This document shows positions 17,532 to 27,085 of a stretch of 34,828 nt of DNA, one piece after another. This stretch comes from Patescibacteria group bacterium (GTDB lineage: Bacteria > Patescibacteriota > JACPGU01). The stretch covers positions 1 through 34,828 of the forward strand of contig JAQULF010000010.1 of the NCBI GenBank assembly GCA_028718745.1, read 5' to 3'. A program made the position numbers and the translations under genes. The notes below the pieces were generated by a model that made no database searches, had not been told where the DNA came from, and was given only the letters and a program-made list of their open reading frames with translations. Positions within the stretch are counted from its first letter, which is position 1. Each line of letters starts with the position of its first letter.

Positions 17532-17560
17532 AATATACCAAAAAACAGCTTGGTTGTCAA
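17532..17560 (-). promoter_or_regulatory. Predicted promoter (TTGACA-N17-TATATT) for the 17447/17154 minus-strand genes
   Basis: Minus strand TTGACA (17560-17555), spacer ACCAAGCTGTTTTTTGG, TATATT (17537-17532). Confidence 0.75.
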
Positions 17561-17598
17561 TAATTTTTGGTAGGGGGTGTATAGTATATGATTCATTA

Positions 17599-17624
17599 TA
17601 GAGACGAACGGCCGTTCGTCTCTA
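17599..17624. repeat. 26-bp perfect palindrome
   Basis: TAGAGACGAACGG|CCGTTCGTCTCTA. Confidence 0.9.
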
Positions 17625-17670
17625 CGAATTTCACATTTCTTTTCTCTTGGCTTTTTGCTAAAATAAAACC

Positions 17671-18939
17671 ATGTTTGCCAAAAGATACTTCAATTATTTC
17701 AGCCAAAATCAACTCCTCAAGGGGAGCTTTCTTCTGTTCATTGGATCATTTGTTGCGGGTGTCTTAAACTATGTTTTTAATACATTGGTAAGTCGGATGT
17801 TGGGACCGGAAGGTTATGGATCATTCTCATCTCTAATCTCTTTAACTTACATTATAGGTGTTCCGGCAGGGACATTAGCGGTGGTGGTTGCCAAGCAGGT
17901 TGCCGGTTATCGGGCTAAAAACGAGATTGGTGCAGAGAAAGGATTTATAGGCTATATCTTAAAGAAAGCAATTTTGATTGGCTTCTTGATCTTCTTGGCT
18001 TTTTTGGCTCTTTCGCCAATTGCTAAAGAATTTTTTAAAATAAATACAATTTGGCCATTGGTTGTCTTGGCCTTAGACTTCTTTGTTGTTTTCGTTTTTT
18101 CCGTCCCTTTGGGGAGCTTGAGAGGACGGGAAAAGTTCCTTGATCTTTCATGGACGGGGATATTGGGTGTTATCTTTAAGATTATGGCCGTATTTTTGCT
18201 GGTTAATTTTGGACTTAGCGTTGTTAGCGCCATCGCCTCAATACTTATTGCCGACACCTTGTTTATGGGCATTTTATTCTTTATGGCCAGAATAAAAGAG
18301 ACAGCAGATCCGGTTCATGTGGAGAATTTAAAACTAACTTCTTTCGCGATTCCCGTTTTTTTCGCCTCGCTTTGCATCGCCGCGCTTTATAATGTGGATG
18401 TGATTTTGGCAAAACACTTTTTAGCTAGCACGGAAGCTGGTTATTATGCGGTTTTATCGCTGTTGGGCAAAATTATTTTCTTTGGCACTTCGGCTATCGG
18501 CGTTGTTATTTTCCCAATTACCGCCAAAAACCATGAATTGGGACTATCCAATAAGCGTATTTTAAAACTTTCAATTCTTTTGACCCTAATTGGTTCAGGG
18601 CTGGTTACCCTGGTTTATTTTCTATTTCCCGATCTTATTGTTCACTTGCTGTTTGGCGACTCTTATCTTCCCATAACCCCTTATGTCGGGTTAATGGGTA
18701 TTATCTTCATCTTTTACTCACTAATCAATCTTCTGGTCTCCTACGCCCTTTCCTGCAATAAAATCGGCATCACTTACATCTTAATTTTTGGAACAGCGCT
18801 AGAGATATTTTTGCTTTCAATGTTTCATGGTAGTATTGGCAATATAATTTATGATATGATACTGGTAATGGGAATTATTTTGGGAGGGCTATCCATATTT
18901 TTAATGTATGAAAAGAAATGCAAAACCTCCGCAAACTAA
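17671..18939 (+). CDS. Polysaccharide/oligosaccharide flippase (Wzx-like, MOP superfamily)
   Basis: 422 aa polytopic protein; GSFVAGVLNYVFNTLVSRMLGPEGYGSFSSLISL typical N-terminus. Confidence 0.85.
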   Translation: MFAKRYFNYFSQNQLLKGSFLLFIGSFVAGVLNYVFNTLVSRMLGPEGYGSFSSLISLTYIIGVPAGTLAVVVAKQVAGYRAKNEIGAEKGFIGYILKKAILIGFLIFLAFLALSPIAKEFFKINTIWPLVVLALDFFVVFVFSVPLGSLRGREKFLDLSWTGILGVIFKIMAVFLLVNFGLSVVSAIASILIADTLFMGILFFMARIKETADPVHVENLKLTSFAIPVFFASLCIAALYNVDVILAKHFLASTEAGYYAVLSLLGKIIFFGTSAIGVVIFPITAKNHELGLSNKRILKLSILLTLIGSGLVTLVYFLFPDLIVHLLFGDSYLPITPYVGLMGIIFIFYSLINLLVSYALSCNKIGITYILIFGTALEIFLLSMFHGSIGNIIYDMILVMGIILGGLSIFLMYEKKCKTSAN

Positions 18940-19886
18940 TTTCAATTGTTATTCCCGTTTTCAATGAAGAAGGGAATATCCCATTGCTTTACGCGGAACT
19001 TAGAGGTGTTCTAAATTCTTTGTGGAATAAATATGATTGTGAAGTAATTTTTATTAATGATGGCAGCAGCGACGCAAGCGCTTTGGCAATAAAAAATATT
19101 ACGAATCAAAATAAAAAGGTAAAATATATTGAATTTTCCCGTAATTTTGGCAAAGAAATAGCAACAACCGCGGGCTTGCATTTTGCAAAAGGGGATGCGG
19201 TAATAATGTTGGACGCTGATCTGCAGCATCCTCCGCGGTTAATTTCGCAATTTATTGAAAAATGGGAAGAGGGGAACGAGATAGTTATTGGGGTTAGAAA
19301 TTCCGTTCGCAGCCAGTGGTTAAAAAAATTTGGTTCCGCATTATTTTATAAAATAATGAATCTGATTGGCGATGATACAAAAATAATGCCTTTTGCAACC
19401 GATTTTTCTCTGCTTGATCGCAAGGTGGTAAATGAGTTTAATCGGTTCAGCGAAAGGAATCGCATGACGAGGGGGTTAATCAACTGGTTGGGATTTCGCA
19501 GAGATTTCATTTACTTTGACGCGCCGGAAAGAGCGGGCGGGGGAGCCGGATATAGCAATTTAAAACTGATAAAATTAGCCTTAAGCAGTTTTATTTCGCA
19601 TAGCCTTTTTCCTTTAAAATTTGCCGGATACCTAGGGGTTTTAATTACCTTGATTTCCGGAATCATCGGATTCGCAATTTTGATCGGAAAATATTTTTTA
19701 CATAACGCGTTTTTTTCCTCATTTACCAATTCCGCGCAATTAGCGATTTTAATTATATTTTTAGTCGGCTTGATTCTAAGCTGTCTTGGAATAATTGCCC
19801 TATATATCGGCAATATTCATAGTGAAGTATTAAACAGGCCGATGTTCGTAGTGAGAGAGAAGGAGAATATAGATGGAAATTTTTAA
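18918..19886 (+). CDS. GT2 glycosyltransferase, DPM1/GtrB-like with C-terminal TM helices
   Basis: ISIVIPVFNEEGNIPLLYAEL, FINDGSSDAS, DADLQHPP, two C-terminal TM segments. Confidence 0.9.
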   Translation: MQNLRKLISIVIPVFNEEGNIPLLYAELRGVLNSLWNKYDCEVIFINDGSSDASALAIKNITNQNKKVKYIEFSRNFGKEIATTAGLHFAKGDAVIMLDADLQHPPRLISQFIEKWEEGNEIVIGVRNSVRSQWLKKFGSALFYKIMNLIGDDTKIMPFATDFSLLDRKVVNEFNRFSERNRMTRGLINWLGFRRDFIYFDAPERAGGGAGYSNLKLIKLALSSFISHSLFPLKFAGYLGVLITLISGIIGFAILIGKYFLHNAFFSSFTNSAQLAILIIFLVGLILSCLGIIALYIGNIHSEVLNRPMFVVREKENIDGNF

Positions 19887-20706
19887 ACTCAAAGACGATC
19901 CAAAGATTTCAGTTCTAATGCCTGCATATAATGCCGAAAAATATATTGGCGAGGCAATCGAAAGTATTTTAAATCAAACTTTTACCAATTTTGAATTTAT
20001 TATTATTGATGATTGTTCCACTGATAAAACATGGGATATTATTCAGGAATATGTAAAAAAAAATAATAAAATCAGATCCTTTAAAAATGAAAAAAACCTA
20101 GGTATAGCCGGGAGCAGAAACAAGCTCCTTGGTTTAGCTGGGGGCAAATACATTGTCTGGCAAGACGCAGACGACATTAGTATGCTCGACAGACTAAAGC
20201 ATCAGTTTGAATTTATGGAGGCAAACAAGGATGTTGGAATTTGCGGGGGTTGGTTGCAGTTTTTTAGCGACAAAAAAGAAGGAAGCATTCGAAAGTATAA
20301 ACAAAATGATAAAGATATTAGAAGAACAATTTTTCGATATTCACCGGTTGCGCAACCCGGGGCGATATTAAGAAAAGAAGCAGTCGAATTTGCTGGTTTA
20401 TATGATCTCAATTATCCGCCGGCAGAAGATTTGGATATGTCTTTTAGAATAGGAAAAAAATATAAATTTGCTAACTTGCAAGAAGTTGTTGTTAAATACA
20501 GGGAGAATGATGGTAGCGCGACCTTTACGAAGCTAAGAACAATTGAGCTGAAAACTATCAGTATTCGGTTGAGATATTCCGACGGTATTTTTTATAAAAT
20601 GTCCAAAGCGGATCACCTATATAATATTGCTCAATATATTTCGATTTTTTTACCCCTAGGACGGGCAAAGATTTTCCTATTTAATTTATTAAGAAATTCA
20701 AGGTAA
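19873..20706 (+). CDS. GT2 family glycosyltransferase
   Basis: ISVLMPAYNAEKYIGEAIESILNQTFTNFEFIIIDDCSTDKT, WQDADDIS. Confidence 0.9.
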   Translation: MEIFKLKDDPKISVLMPAYNAEKYIGEAIESILNQTFTNFEFIIIDDCSTDKTWDIIQEYVKKNNKIRSFKNEKNLGIAGSRNKLLGLAGGKYIVWQDADDISMLDRLKHQFEFMEANKDVGICGGWLQFFSDKKEGSIRKYKQNDKDIRRTIFRYSPVAQPGAILRKEAVEFAGLYDLNYPPAEDLDMSFRIGKKYKFANLQEVVVKYRENDGSATFTKLRTIELKTISIRLRYSDGIFYKMSKADHLYNIAQYISIFLPLGRAKIFLFNLLRNSR

Positions 20707-21761
20707 TGAAGATCGCTTATCACATGCCCAATCCCGACTCTCTTAATGCTTATAGAACTATCTATAATGGTTTCAAAAATGCATTTTTTGATCTGGGTCA
20801 CGAATTCTCCACATTTACCGCCAACGATAATTTAGCTGACTTTTTAGAAAAGAATAAGCCCGACATATTTTTTACGGCTACTCACTTTTACTATAAAAAG
20901 TTTTTGGATTTTGATCTTTTGAAAAAATATCGGGATTTAGGCATGAAGGTTTTTGTAAAAATCGACTTCTGGGACTCACCAATGAACAAAGGTCGAATAA
21001 ATGAAGCTAAAAGTCTGAAAGACGATATAGACACGGTTAAGTTAATAAAAAAAGAATTGTATGGCGATATTTTTTATCATGTAGTTGAGCAGGGAGACGG
21101 GAGAATGAAGGGGTTTGAAGCAGAAACCGGATATAAATACCACACGATACCACTTGCGGCTGACAAAATAGTTTTAAAAGATATTTTTGAGGAAAGATTT
21201 AAGGTAGACATATCTTTTATAGGCACTTACTTGCCGCAAAAGAAAGATTTTTTTAACAGTTATCTTTTTCCTCTCAAAAATAGATATAACACCAGAATAT
21301 ATGGTCAAGATTGGAGCTTTGGGGATAGATTTATTGGACTTGTCCAAAAGATTGGCCAATTCTTTAATATCCCAATCGTTAAGTCCTTAAGAAAACCAAA
21401 GTTGCAATTGGAAGACGAAGGTAAAATATATAAGTCTTCATTGGTGTCGGTAAACATTCACGAAGATTATCAGAGAAAATTCGGCGGAGATTGCAATGAA
21501 AGAACTTTCAAAATTCCTCTTTGCGGTGGGTTTGAAATAGTGGACGGCGTAGCATGCATTGGAAAATATTTTAAAGAAGGCGAAGAAATTATAATTGCAA
21601 AAGATGAAAAAGATTGGTTTGAAAAAATCGATTATTATATTAAAAATCCAGAGAAAAGATTACCAATTATTGAGGCAGGTAAGAAGAGGGTTTTAGCGGA
21701 GCATACTTATCATAATCGAGTAGAACAAATTATGGGGATATATAATTCAATAAAAAAGTAA
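20706..21761 (+). CDS. CgeB-like glycosyltransferase
   Basis: C-terminal YKSSLVSVNIHEDYQRKFGGDCNERTFKIPLCGGFEI...CIGKYFKEGEEIIIA pattern of the Glyco_trans_1_2/CgeB type. Confidence 0.7.
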   Translation: MKIAYHMPNPDSLNAYRTIYNGFKNAFFDLGHEFSTFTANDNLADFLEKNKPDIFFTATHFYYKKFLDFDLLKKYRDLGMKVFVKIDFWDSPMNKGRINEAKSLKDDIDTVKLIKKELYGDIFYHVVEQGDGRMKGFEAETGYKYHTIPLAADKIVLKDIFEERFKVDISFIGTYLPQKKDFFNSYLFPLKNRYNTRIYGQDWSFGDRFIGLVQKIGQFFNIPIVKSLRKPKLQLEDEGKIYKSSLVSVNIHEDYQRKFGGDCNERTFKIPLCGGFEIVDGVACIGKYFKEGEEIIIAKDEKDWFEKIDYYIKNPEKRLPIIEAGKKRVLAEHTYHNRVEQIMGIYNSIKK

Positions 21762-21763
21762 AT

Positions 21764-22363
21764 ATGGATAAAAAAATACTTAACATCGGATGTGGCACAA
21801 CCAGGATCCCTGACAGCATAGGAGTCGACAGAACTTTTATAGATGGATTTGTTGATGTTGTTCACGATTTAAACATGGTGCCTTATCCGTTTGAAAATTC
21901 CAGTATTGACGAAATCCATATGTACCATGTTTTAGAGCATCTAGACGAGCCTATAAAAAAAATCGAGGAGATGCACAGAATATTGAAAGCGGGAGGGATT
22001 TTATACATAAGAGTTCCTCATTTTTCTTCGATGGGAGCATTTACGGATTTGACTCACATCAGGCCTTTTGGCTATTCCAGCTTTGATATTTTCAATAATA
22101 GTGATTATAAGCATTATTATGCAAATGTAAATTTTAAAATTGTTCATAAAGAAATAAAATATTTTGGGCTATATCCGAACGGGGGGATTTATGAAAAATA
22201 CATACATAGAAATAGATGTAATATTTTTTTAAGACCCATAATTAGAACTATTAATTTTTTTATAAAAGTATCCCCAACTTTTTTCGAAAGAATCTGGTGT
22301 TATTGGGTTGGCGGAGCAATGGAAATAGTTATAAACTTCAAAAAAGAAGAAGATGGACAATAA
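21764..22363 (+). CDS. Class I SAM-dependent methyltransferase
   Basis: KILNIGCGTTRIPDSIGVDR, HVLEHLDEPIKKIEEMHRILKAGGILYIRVPHF. Confidence 0.85.
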   Translation: MDKKILNIGCGTTRIPDSIGVDRTFIDGFVDVVHDLNMVPYPFENSSIDEIHMYHVLEHLDEPIKKIEEMHRILKAGGILYIRVPHFSSMGAFTDLTHIRPFGYSSFDIFNNSDYKHYYANVNFKIVHKEIKYFGLYPNGGIYEKYIHRNRCNIFLRPIIRTINFFIKVSPTFFERIWCYWVGGAMEIVINFKKEEDGQ

Positions 22364-23555
22364 GAAAAACATTTATATATCCGCCATCTATACCAGTCCT
22401 CCTAATTCAATGGGTGGGAATACTAAAATATCGCTTGAATTAATCAATGCTCTTTGTGACGAATACCAATTCACCATATTCACAACTGAACCAGAAACAT
22501 TTAAAAAAAACATTAAGAACATAGATGTTATTAAAATCATCGAGGTTCCACTTCACTTCAGAAAATTTAGTCTTTTAACACACTATAAAGAAGTAAAAAC
22601 GGTCTTTAAATTTTTAAGAAAATATTTTTTGCAGAACGAAATTAAAGAAAGTGATTATTTTTATTCTACTTCTGATTTTGCGCCGGATGTATTGCCAATT
22701 TATTGGTTAAAAAAACAATATGATTTCAAGTGGATTGCTTCTTTATATCTTTTTATTCCCAATCCGATAGAAAACTTGGTAAAAAAATATGGTTTTCCGT
22801 TTTTAAAATATGTCGTCTATTTTTTTTACCAAAAATTTTTGTTTAAAAAGATCTTGAATGGAATGGATCTTTGTTTAATTACTAATGATATTGATAAAAA
22901 GAATTTCCCTAAAAAAAAGCAAGACAAAGTTTTAGCTATTTATGGTGGTGTAAATATTAATGAAATTGAGAAGGCGAGCGAGGATGTTGCGGATCAAATA
23001 TTTGATGCGGTTTTTTGCAGCCGGCTTCATCCGCAAAAAGGAGTTAGTTCACTTCTTGACATTTGGGCAATGGTTGCAAAAAAATTACCAGATGCAAGAT
23101 TGGCTATAATTGGCAACGGAGATGAGAGCTACGAAAAATTTTTAAAAGAAAAAGCTCTAAAATTAGGGCTGGAAAAAAACATCTCTTGGCTCGGGTATAT
23201 AAATGGAGTTGAAAAGTTTAAGATATATAATCAGAGCAAGGTTTTTTTACACGCAACAATTTATGATAACAATGGCATGGTTGCCGCCGAAGCGCTTTGC
23301 TCCGGACTTCCTGTTATAATGTATAATTTGAAGAGCTTTAGAGAACTATATACTGATGGATGTCTTAAGATTAAAGAGGGGAGAAAGCAAGAATTCGCCT
23401 ATAATATCTTAAGATTATTAACGGATAGTGATTTTTATAGTAAGATAAAACCGGACAAAAATATAATTGATCGATTGCGAGACAAGTGGAAATGGGAAAA
23501 TAAAGCGGAGGTATTTAAGAATTTTTTAAAACAAAATGAAGAAGCAATTACTTGA
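22353..23555 (+). CDS. GT4 family glycosyltransferase
   Basis: AVFCSRLHPQKGVSSLLDIWAMVAKKLPDARLAIIGNGDE, HATIYDNNGMVAAEALCSGLPVI. Confidence 0.9.
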   Translation: MDNKKNIYISAIYTSPPNSMGGNTKISLELINALCDEYQFTIFTTEPETFKKNIKNIDVIKIIEVPLHFRKFSLLTHYKEVKTVFKFLRKYFLQNEIKESDYFYSTSDFAPDVLPIYWLKKQYDFKWIASLYLFIPNPIENLVKKYGFPFLKYVVYFFYQKFLFKKILNGMDLCLITNDIDKKNFPKKKQDKVLAIYGGVNINEIEKASEDVADQIFDAVFCSRLHPQKGVSSLLDIWAMVAKKLPDARLAIIGNGDESYEKFLKEKALKLGLEKNISWLGYINGVEKFKIYNQSKVFLHATIYDNNGMVAAEALCSGLPVIMYNLKSFRELYTDGCLKIKEGRKQEFAYNILRLLTDSDFYSKIKPDKNIIDRLRDKWKWENKAEVFKNFLKQNEEAIT

Positions 23556-24108
23556 AATCTATTCTTTCTTTCAATCGTTATCCGGATTTAAAAAATTTGG
23601 TAGTAGTTCTATTATCAAAAAACCGACCAAAATTTGGAATAAAAATTGTATAGAAATTGGCGATGGTGTTTTTGTCGCGGAAAATGGTTTTTTGGCAGTG
23701 AGTTGTGTTGATAGCAAAAAACCTTTATTAAAAATTGGAAACGGCGTTTGTATCGGTTCAAATTTCATGGCTGCTTGTGTTGACGAAATTGTAATTGAGA
23801 ATAATGTTTTAATTTCGGATCGAGTTTTTATTGCCGATCATATCCATGATTATCATGATACTTCAACCCCAATTATTAAACAGAAATTAGTACCAAAAGG
23901 TAAGGTCTTGATTCGAGAAGGAGCATTTATTGGAATTAATGCGGTCATTATGCCGGGTGTCACAATAGGTAAAAATTCGGTTGTTGGGGCTTCGTCGGTT
24001 GTTTTGCATAATATCCCGGACTTTTCGGTTGCTACCGGCAATCCGGCAAAAGTAGTAAAGAAATATGATATTGATAAAAAAGAATGGATAAAACAAGCCC
24101 ATGAATGA
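23536..24108 (+). CDS. Left-handed beta-helix (hexapeptide-repeat) O-acetyltransferase
   Basis: IGDGVFVAENG..., GVCIGSNFMAACVDEIVIENNVLISDRVFIADHIHDY, GAFIGINAVIMPGVTIGKNSVVGASSVVLHNIPDFSVATGNPAKVVKKY. Confidence 0.92.
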   Translation: MKKQLLEIYSFFQSLSGFKKFGSSSIIKKPTKIWNKNCIEIGDGVFVAENGFLAVSCVDSKKPLLKIGNGVCIGSNFMAACVDEIVIENNVLISDRVFIADHIHDYHDTSTPIIKQKLVPKGKVLIREGAFIGINAVIMPGVTIGKNSVVGASSVVLHNIPDFSVATGNPAKVVKKYDIDKKEWIKQAHE

Positions 24109-25051
24109 TCTTAGAAAAAAATGCCCCTTGTGCTTGAATGATGACATTAAATTAATAGAAAAGATCAAAACCAATGATTTGGAGAGTCTTTTTTTGAAGT
24201 CATTAAAGATTAACATCAGAAAACCATTAGATTTTAATCTGGGCTTTGTTAATTATCAGATTTGTAATGGATGCAAGCTCGGTTTCTTTCAACCAACAAT
24301 ACTTGATTCGGAGGAGTTGTATGCTTCGCTTCAAAGTCTCGGTTGGTATTACCCCGCAAATAAAGAAGAGTATGAATATGCAACTAGATTTATAACTCCC
24401 AATAATAAGGTTTTGGAGATTGGCGCGGGTAAGGGGGCTTTTGGTAAAATTATAAATGTATCGGATTATCTTGGCTTGGAACTAAATGCAGGGGCAGCTG
24501 AATCGGCCCAAAAAGAAGGGATTAATGTAATAGCCAAGAACATTTCTGATTTTAGGCGAGATCAAAAAGAAAAATTTGATGTGGTTTGCCTTTTTCAGGT
24601 ATTGGAGCATATTAGCGATATAAAAAATTTTCTAGCCGATACAATTGGATGTATTGGTCAGAATGGGAAACTTATCATTTCTGTTCCTGATAACGAAGGC
24701 TTTATTGGGAAATTGACAAATAATGTTTTAAATATCTCTCCGCACCACCAAACCAGATGGTCGTTTAGTTCTCTAAAAAAAATTGCCGATATATTCAGTT
24801 TAGATATTGTTGATGTCCACCGTGATAGGCTATCTCATCTTCATAAATCGCTATACTTTCAGGCAATGATATTGAGGCATGTGTTCCGACAAAAACAAAA
24901 ATTAGTTAATCTTGATTTTGTGTTCAAGATGGAAAGTACCGTAGCTTTGTTTATTGGGAAAGCTATCGGATTAGTAATATTTCCCTTAATGAGCGTTTCG
25001 AAAAAGCTTCCGGGAGGACACTCTATCACTGTAGTATTTTCTAAAAAATAA
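24101..25051 (+). CDS. Class I SAM-dependent methyltransferase with N-terminal zinc-ribbon-like CxxC pairs
   Basis: CPLCLND...ICNGCKLGFFQP; VLEIGAGKGAFGKII; VVCLFQVLEHISDIKNFLAD. Confidence 0.85.
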   Translation: MNDLRKKCPLCLNDDIKLIEKIKTNDLESLFLKSLKINIRKPLDFNLGFVNYQICNGCKLGFFQPTILDSEELYASLQSLGWYYPANKEEYEYATRFITPNNKVLEIGAGKGAFGKIINVSDYLGLELNAGAAESAQKEGINVIAKNISDFRRDQKEKFDVVCLFQVLEHISDIKNFLADTIGCIGQNGKLIISVPDNEGFIGKLTNNVLNISPHHQTRWSFSSLKKIADIFSLDIVDVHRDRLSHLHKSLYFQAMILRHVFRQKQKLVNLDFVFKMESTVALFIGKAIGLVIFPLMSVSKKLPGGHSITVVFSKK

Positions 25052-25054
25052 TTT

Positions 25055-26311
25055 ATGAAAGTTGCAATAATCAGCACATTGGATCTGAAGGGCGGCGCTT
25101 CAATAGCGGCTTACAATCTACATAGGGGTTTGTTAAATGAGGGCGTTGAATCAAAAATGTTTGTTCAGCGTAAATCAAGTCGAGACTCATCTGTGCTAGG
25201 GCCAAGAAACAAGTTTGAGCAATTTTGGGGCAATATCGTTTGTGCCGGTATAGATCATATTCCTAGATTATTATTTTTTCGTCGCGAACCAAATCTACAT
25301 TCTACGGCGATCATTTCTTCGTTTAGTTTTAAACAATTAAATAAATTTAAACCCGATATTGTAAATCTACACTGGGTTTGGGGAGGATTTTTCAAACCGG
25401 AAGATTTAAAGAAAATCAAAGCTCCTATAATTTGGACACTGCATGATATGTGGCCATTTTGCGGCGCAGAGCATTATCCGGACGAAGCTCTTGGAAGATT
25501 TAAACAAGGATACCTCAAATCCAATCGCAAAAAAGGGGAAAGGGGGATAGACCTTAACCGACTAATGTGGTTGAGAAAGAAAAAGATTTTCGATAAAATT
25601 TCAAGTTTGACCATAGTTACGCCAAGTAAGTGGCTATCAAATTGCGCCAAAGAAAGCGTACTTTTTAAAAATATTAGAATTGAAACCATTCCTTACGGGA
25701 TAGATACCAGTGTTTTTACGCCAGCAAATAAGGAGGAGGATCGTAAAAAGCTTGATCTTCCCCTTGATAAAAAGTTGATTCTTTTTGGCGCAACAAATGG
25801 AGTAGCGGATCCAAGAAAGGGTTTTAGATTTCTGAAAGAAGCATTAAATCTGCTAGAAAATGGTGATGATGTGGAACTTGTGGTTTTTGGTTCAAATGAA
25901 TCAAAAAATGATCTTGGAACAAAATTTAAAATGCATAATATGGGCATAGTTAAAGATCAGAATATTCTTTCGCAAATTTATTCCGCTTGCGATGTGTTTA
26001 TTATTCCTTCAACACAAGACAATCTACCCAATACCGTTTTGGAATCAATTGCTTGCGGTACGCCTGTCGTCGGTTTTGCAATCGGTGGAATACCGGATAT
26101 GATAGATCACCAAAAGAACGGATATCTTGCCAAGCCTTTCGAAGCAAATGATATTGCCAAAGGAATAGATTGGATTCTAAAGGATAAGAATAGGCATGAT
26201 TTACTTTGTCACGAAGCTCGGGAAAAATCTCTTCGCGAATATTCCCTGGATGTACAAGCTCAAAGGTATATCAAACTTTATCAAAGCTTATTAGAAGGGA
26301 AGAATATCTAG
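25055..26311 (+). CDS. GT4 family glycosyltransferase
   Basis: MKVAIISTLDLKGGASIAAYNLHRGL, IIWTLHDMWPFCGAEHYP, DVFIIPSTQDNLPNTVLESIACGTPVVGFAIGGIPDMI. Confidence 0.92.
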   Translation: MKVAIISTLDLKGGASIAAYNLHRGLLNEGVESKMFVQRKSSRDSSVLGPRNKFEQFWGNIVCAGIDHIPRLLFFRREPNLHSTAIISSFSFKQLNKFKPDIVNLHWVWGGFFKPEDLKKIKAPIIWTLHDMWPFCGAEHYPDEALGRFKQGYLKSNRKKGERGIDLNRLMWLRKKKIFDKISSLTIVTPSKWLSNCAKESVLFKNIRIETIPYGIDTSVFTPANKEEDRKKLDLPLDKKLILFGATNGVADPRKGFRFLKEALNLLENGDDVELVVFGSNESKNDLGTKFKMHNMGIVKDQNILSQIYSACDVFIIPSTQDNLPNTVLESIACGTPVVGFAIGGIPDMIDHQKNGYLAKPFEANDIAKGIDWILKDKNRHDLLCHEAREKSLREYSLDVQAQRYIKLYQSLLEGKNI

Positions 26312-27085
26312 ATGAAAGGATTTTTTAAGAAAACATTAGGTCATTATTCCGGGATTTGTTACTATGAATTTTCTCCTTCTTGCTGTATAAAAAACAGAGA
26401 GAAGCCGATGATTTGGCATGGAAACTATGTTGTTTTAAATTTTATTAATAAGAATATCAAAAAATTTCTCACGAGGTTTGATGGGAAAGATCTTTCGATT
26501 CTTGATTTGGGATGCGGCAACAAGCCCTACAAAAAAATATTAAAATATAAAAAGTATTTAGGAGTAGATTATTTTAATAATCTAAAGGCAGATTTGAATT
26601 TCGATCTCAATGAACCGTTAATTCTGGAGGAAAAATTTGATATTATATTGTGTCTTGATGTTATGGAGCATGTAAAAAACACCGGTAATCTACTCAAGAC
26701 TGTTGATAATAATTTGAAAAGCGGAGGAGTATTGCTGATTTCCGCGCCTTTTTTCTACGGTTTGCACGGCAGTCCCCACGACTATCACAGATTTACTCGT
26801 AATTTTTTTGAAAATCTGGATGATAGAGTGCTGAAATTAATGGAAATAAAAGAGTCAAACACATACTTTTCATCATTGATTTTACATCTTAATAATATTA
26901 TTTTTTATATTCCTATTCCTTATTTTTTAAAATACCCATTTTATTTTGTGAATAATATTTTTGCCATAACAATTGACTCCGTGTTTTTATTTTTCTTAAA
27001 AATACTTAATTATAAAAAAATTCGGGAGCTTATATTTAATGCGCCCATGGAGTACTTCGTTGTTTATGAAAAGATTGAAGAATAA
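26312..27085 (+). CDS. Class I SAM-dependent methyltransferase
   Basis: LSILDLGCGNKPYKKILKYKKYLGVDYF, FDIILCLDVMEHVKNTGNLLKTV. Confidence 0.85.
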   Translation: MKGFFKKTLGHYSGICYYEFSPSCCIKNREKPMIWHGNYVVLNFINKNIKKFLTRFDGKDLSILDLGCGNKPYKKILKYKKYLGVDYFNNLKADLNFDLNEPLILEEKFDIILCLDVMEHVKNTGNLLKTVDNNLKSGGVLLISAPFFYGLHGSPHDYHRFTRNFFENLDDRVLKLMEIKESNTYFSSLILHLNNIIFYIPIPYFLKYPFYFVNNIFAITIDSVFLFFLKILNYKKIRELIFNAPMEYFVVYEKIEE

